Source: an uncultured Lentisphaeria bacterium (GTDB lineage: Bacteria > Verrucomicrobiota > Lentisphaeria > Oligosphaerales > Oligosphaeraceae). Taken from it: a stretch of 14,373 bases of DNA. The stretch is from contig CAKUJM010000059.1 of NCBI GenBank assembly GCA_934661755.1, forward strand, positions 1 through 14,373, given 5' to 3'. Shown in pieces: positions 14,079-14,373 of the stretch (its first letter is position 1; each line of letters opens with the position of its first letter). The notes under the pieces were generated by a model, which saw nothing but the letters and a program-made list of their open reading frames with translations, was not told the DNA's origin and did not search any database. The translations under genes and the position numbers were made by a program.

Positions 14079-14106
14079 ACTATAATGAAAAAAAAACGTT
14101 TTGCAA
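14079..14106 (-). promoter_or_regulatory. Predicted tRNA promoter
   Basis: On the minus strand TTGCAA (14106-14101), a 16-bp spacer containing nine T residues and TATAGT (14084-14079) form a sigma70-like promoter. Its start would be near 14072, 8 nt before the tRNA 5' end at 14064. Confidence 0.65.
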
Positions 14107-14156
14107 GCCGCGGCTGAAGAAAAAGATGGATTTTTTTGCGCAGGAAGATGTCGCGG

Positions 14157-14373
14157 TGCATGGGCGTTAAACGACCGCGCTCACGTTTTCACGACAAGAA
14201 GAGCCTCCCCTGCAAGGGGAGATGGCGCGTCAGCGCCGGAGGGGTTGGCGCCGGTCATGACGTGCGTCCATGCATGGGCGTTAAACGACCGCGCTTACGT
14301 TTTCACGACAAGAAGAGCCTCCCCTGCAAGGGGAGATGGCGCGTCAGCGCCGGAGGGGTTGGCGCCGGTCATG
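14157..14373. repeat. Two direct copies of a 103-bp element at 114-bp spacing
   Basis: Copies at 14157-14259 and 14271-14373 are identical except for one C/T difference (14182 versus 14296), separated by 11 bp. Each contains two small palindromes: CTCCCC-TGCAA-GGGGAG and GGCGC-GTCA-GCGCC, followed by GGAGGGGTTGGCGCCGG. The second copy runs into the right edge, so more copies may follow. No coding potential is seen. The CCCCTCCGG...CTCCCCTT style recalls intergenic palindromic repeats found in many gut and environmental bacteria, but I cannot name a family. Confidence 0.85.

Noticed and set aside
14157..14373. CRISPR array
   Set aside because: The repeat is 103 bp with an 11-bp spacer and only two copies are visible, which does not fit CRISPR dimensions; no cas gene is near.

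Overview
The window is GC-rich, densely coded DNA from a Gram-negative bacterium. It encodes an outer-membrane factor, two lipoprotein-type signal peptides, a beta-barrel porin ending in Phe, and several Sec signal peptides. A release-factor-like protein with an extra C-terminal helical domain, a DUF1565-type beta-helix protein and a secreted HEAT-repeat protein together suggest the PVC superphylum, perhaps Lentisphaerota. That assignment is a tentative inference from protein character, because no rRNA or other strong marker is present. Nothing in the window is an obvious phage, plasmid or CRISPR locus.

Layout: (1) 1-268 is a non-coding leader with mutually exclusive hairpins and a clear intrinsic terminator just upstream of a secreted right-handed beta-helix protein (269-1585, +). 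(2) A secreted HEAT-repeat protein follows (1735-3177, +). (3) Convergent with it, on the minus strand, is a complete tripartite RND efflux operon in the order outer-membrane factor (8986-7529), adaptor lipoprotein (7513-6305), inner-membrane RND pump (6257-3198). (4) Divergent from the efflux operon is cysK (9276-10193, +), then a TorF-like outer-membrane beta-barrel protein (10405-11274, +) whose promoter is flanked by two copies of a 20-bp palindrome. (5) Convergent again is a minus-strand operon: metal-dependent amidohydrolase (13924-13115), release-factor-like GGQ protein (13114-12617), proA (12596-11322). (6) A tRNA with CAU anticodon (14064-13990, -) has its own promoter and a strong terminator. 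(7) The right edge is two copies of a 103-bp element at 114-bp spacing.

The genes are mostly separate housekeeping and envelope units: cysteine synthesis, proline synthesis, efflux and outer-membrane proteins. The most unusual observation is that the RND pump lacks the charged residues that form the proton relay of AcrB: Ser399-Asn400 replace the TM4 Asp pair, Asn927 replaces the TM10 Lys, and the TM11 Arg also appears to be missing. Second are the two palindromic operator-like sites around the porin promoter. Third, the sequence TTGCAA recurs 15-16 bp upstream of a TAT-starting hexamer before cysK, the efflux operon, the porin and the tRNA, which suggests the local form of the housekeeping promoter.
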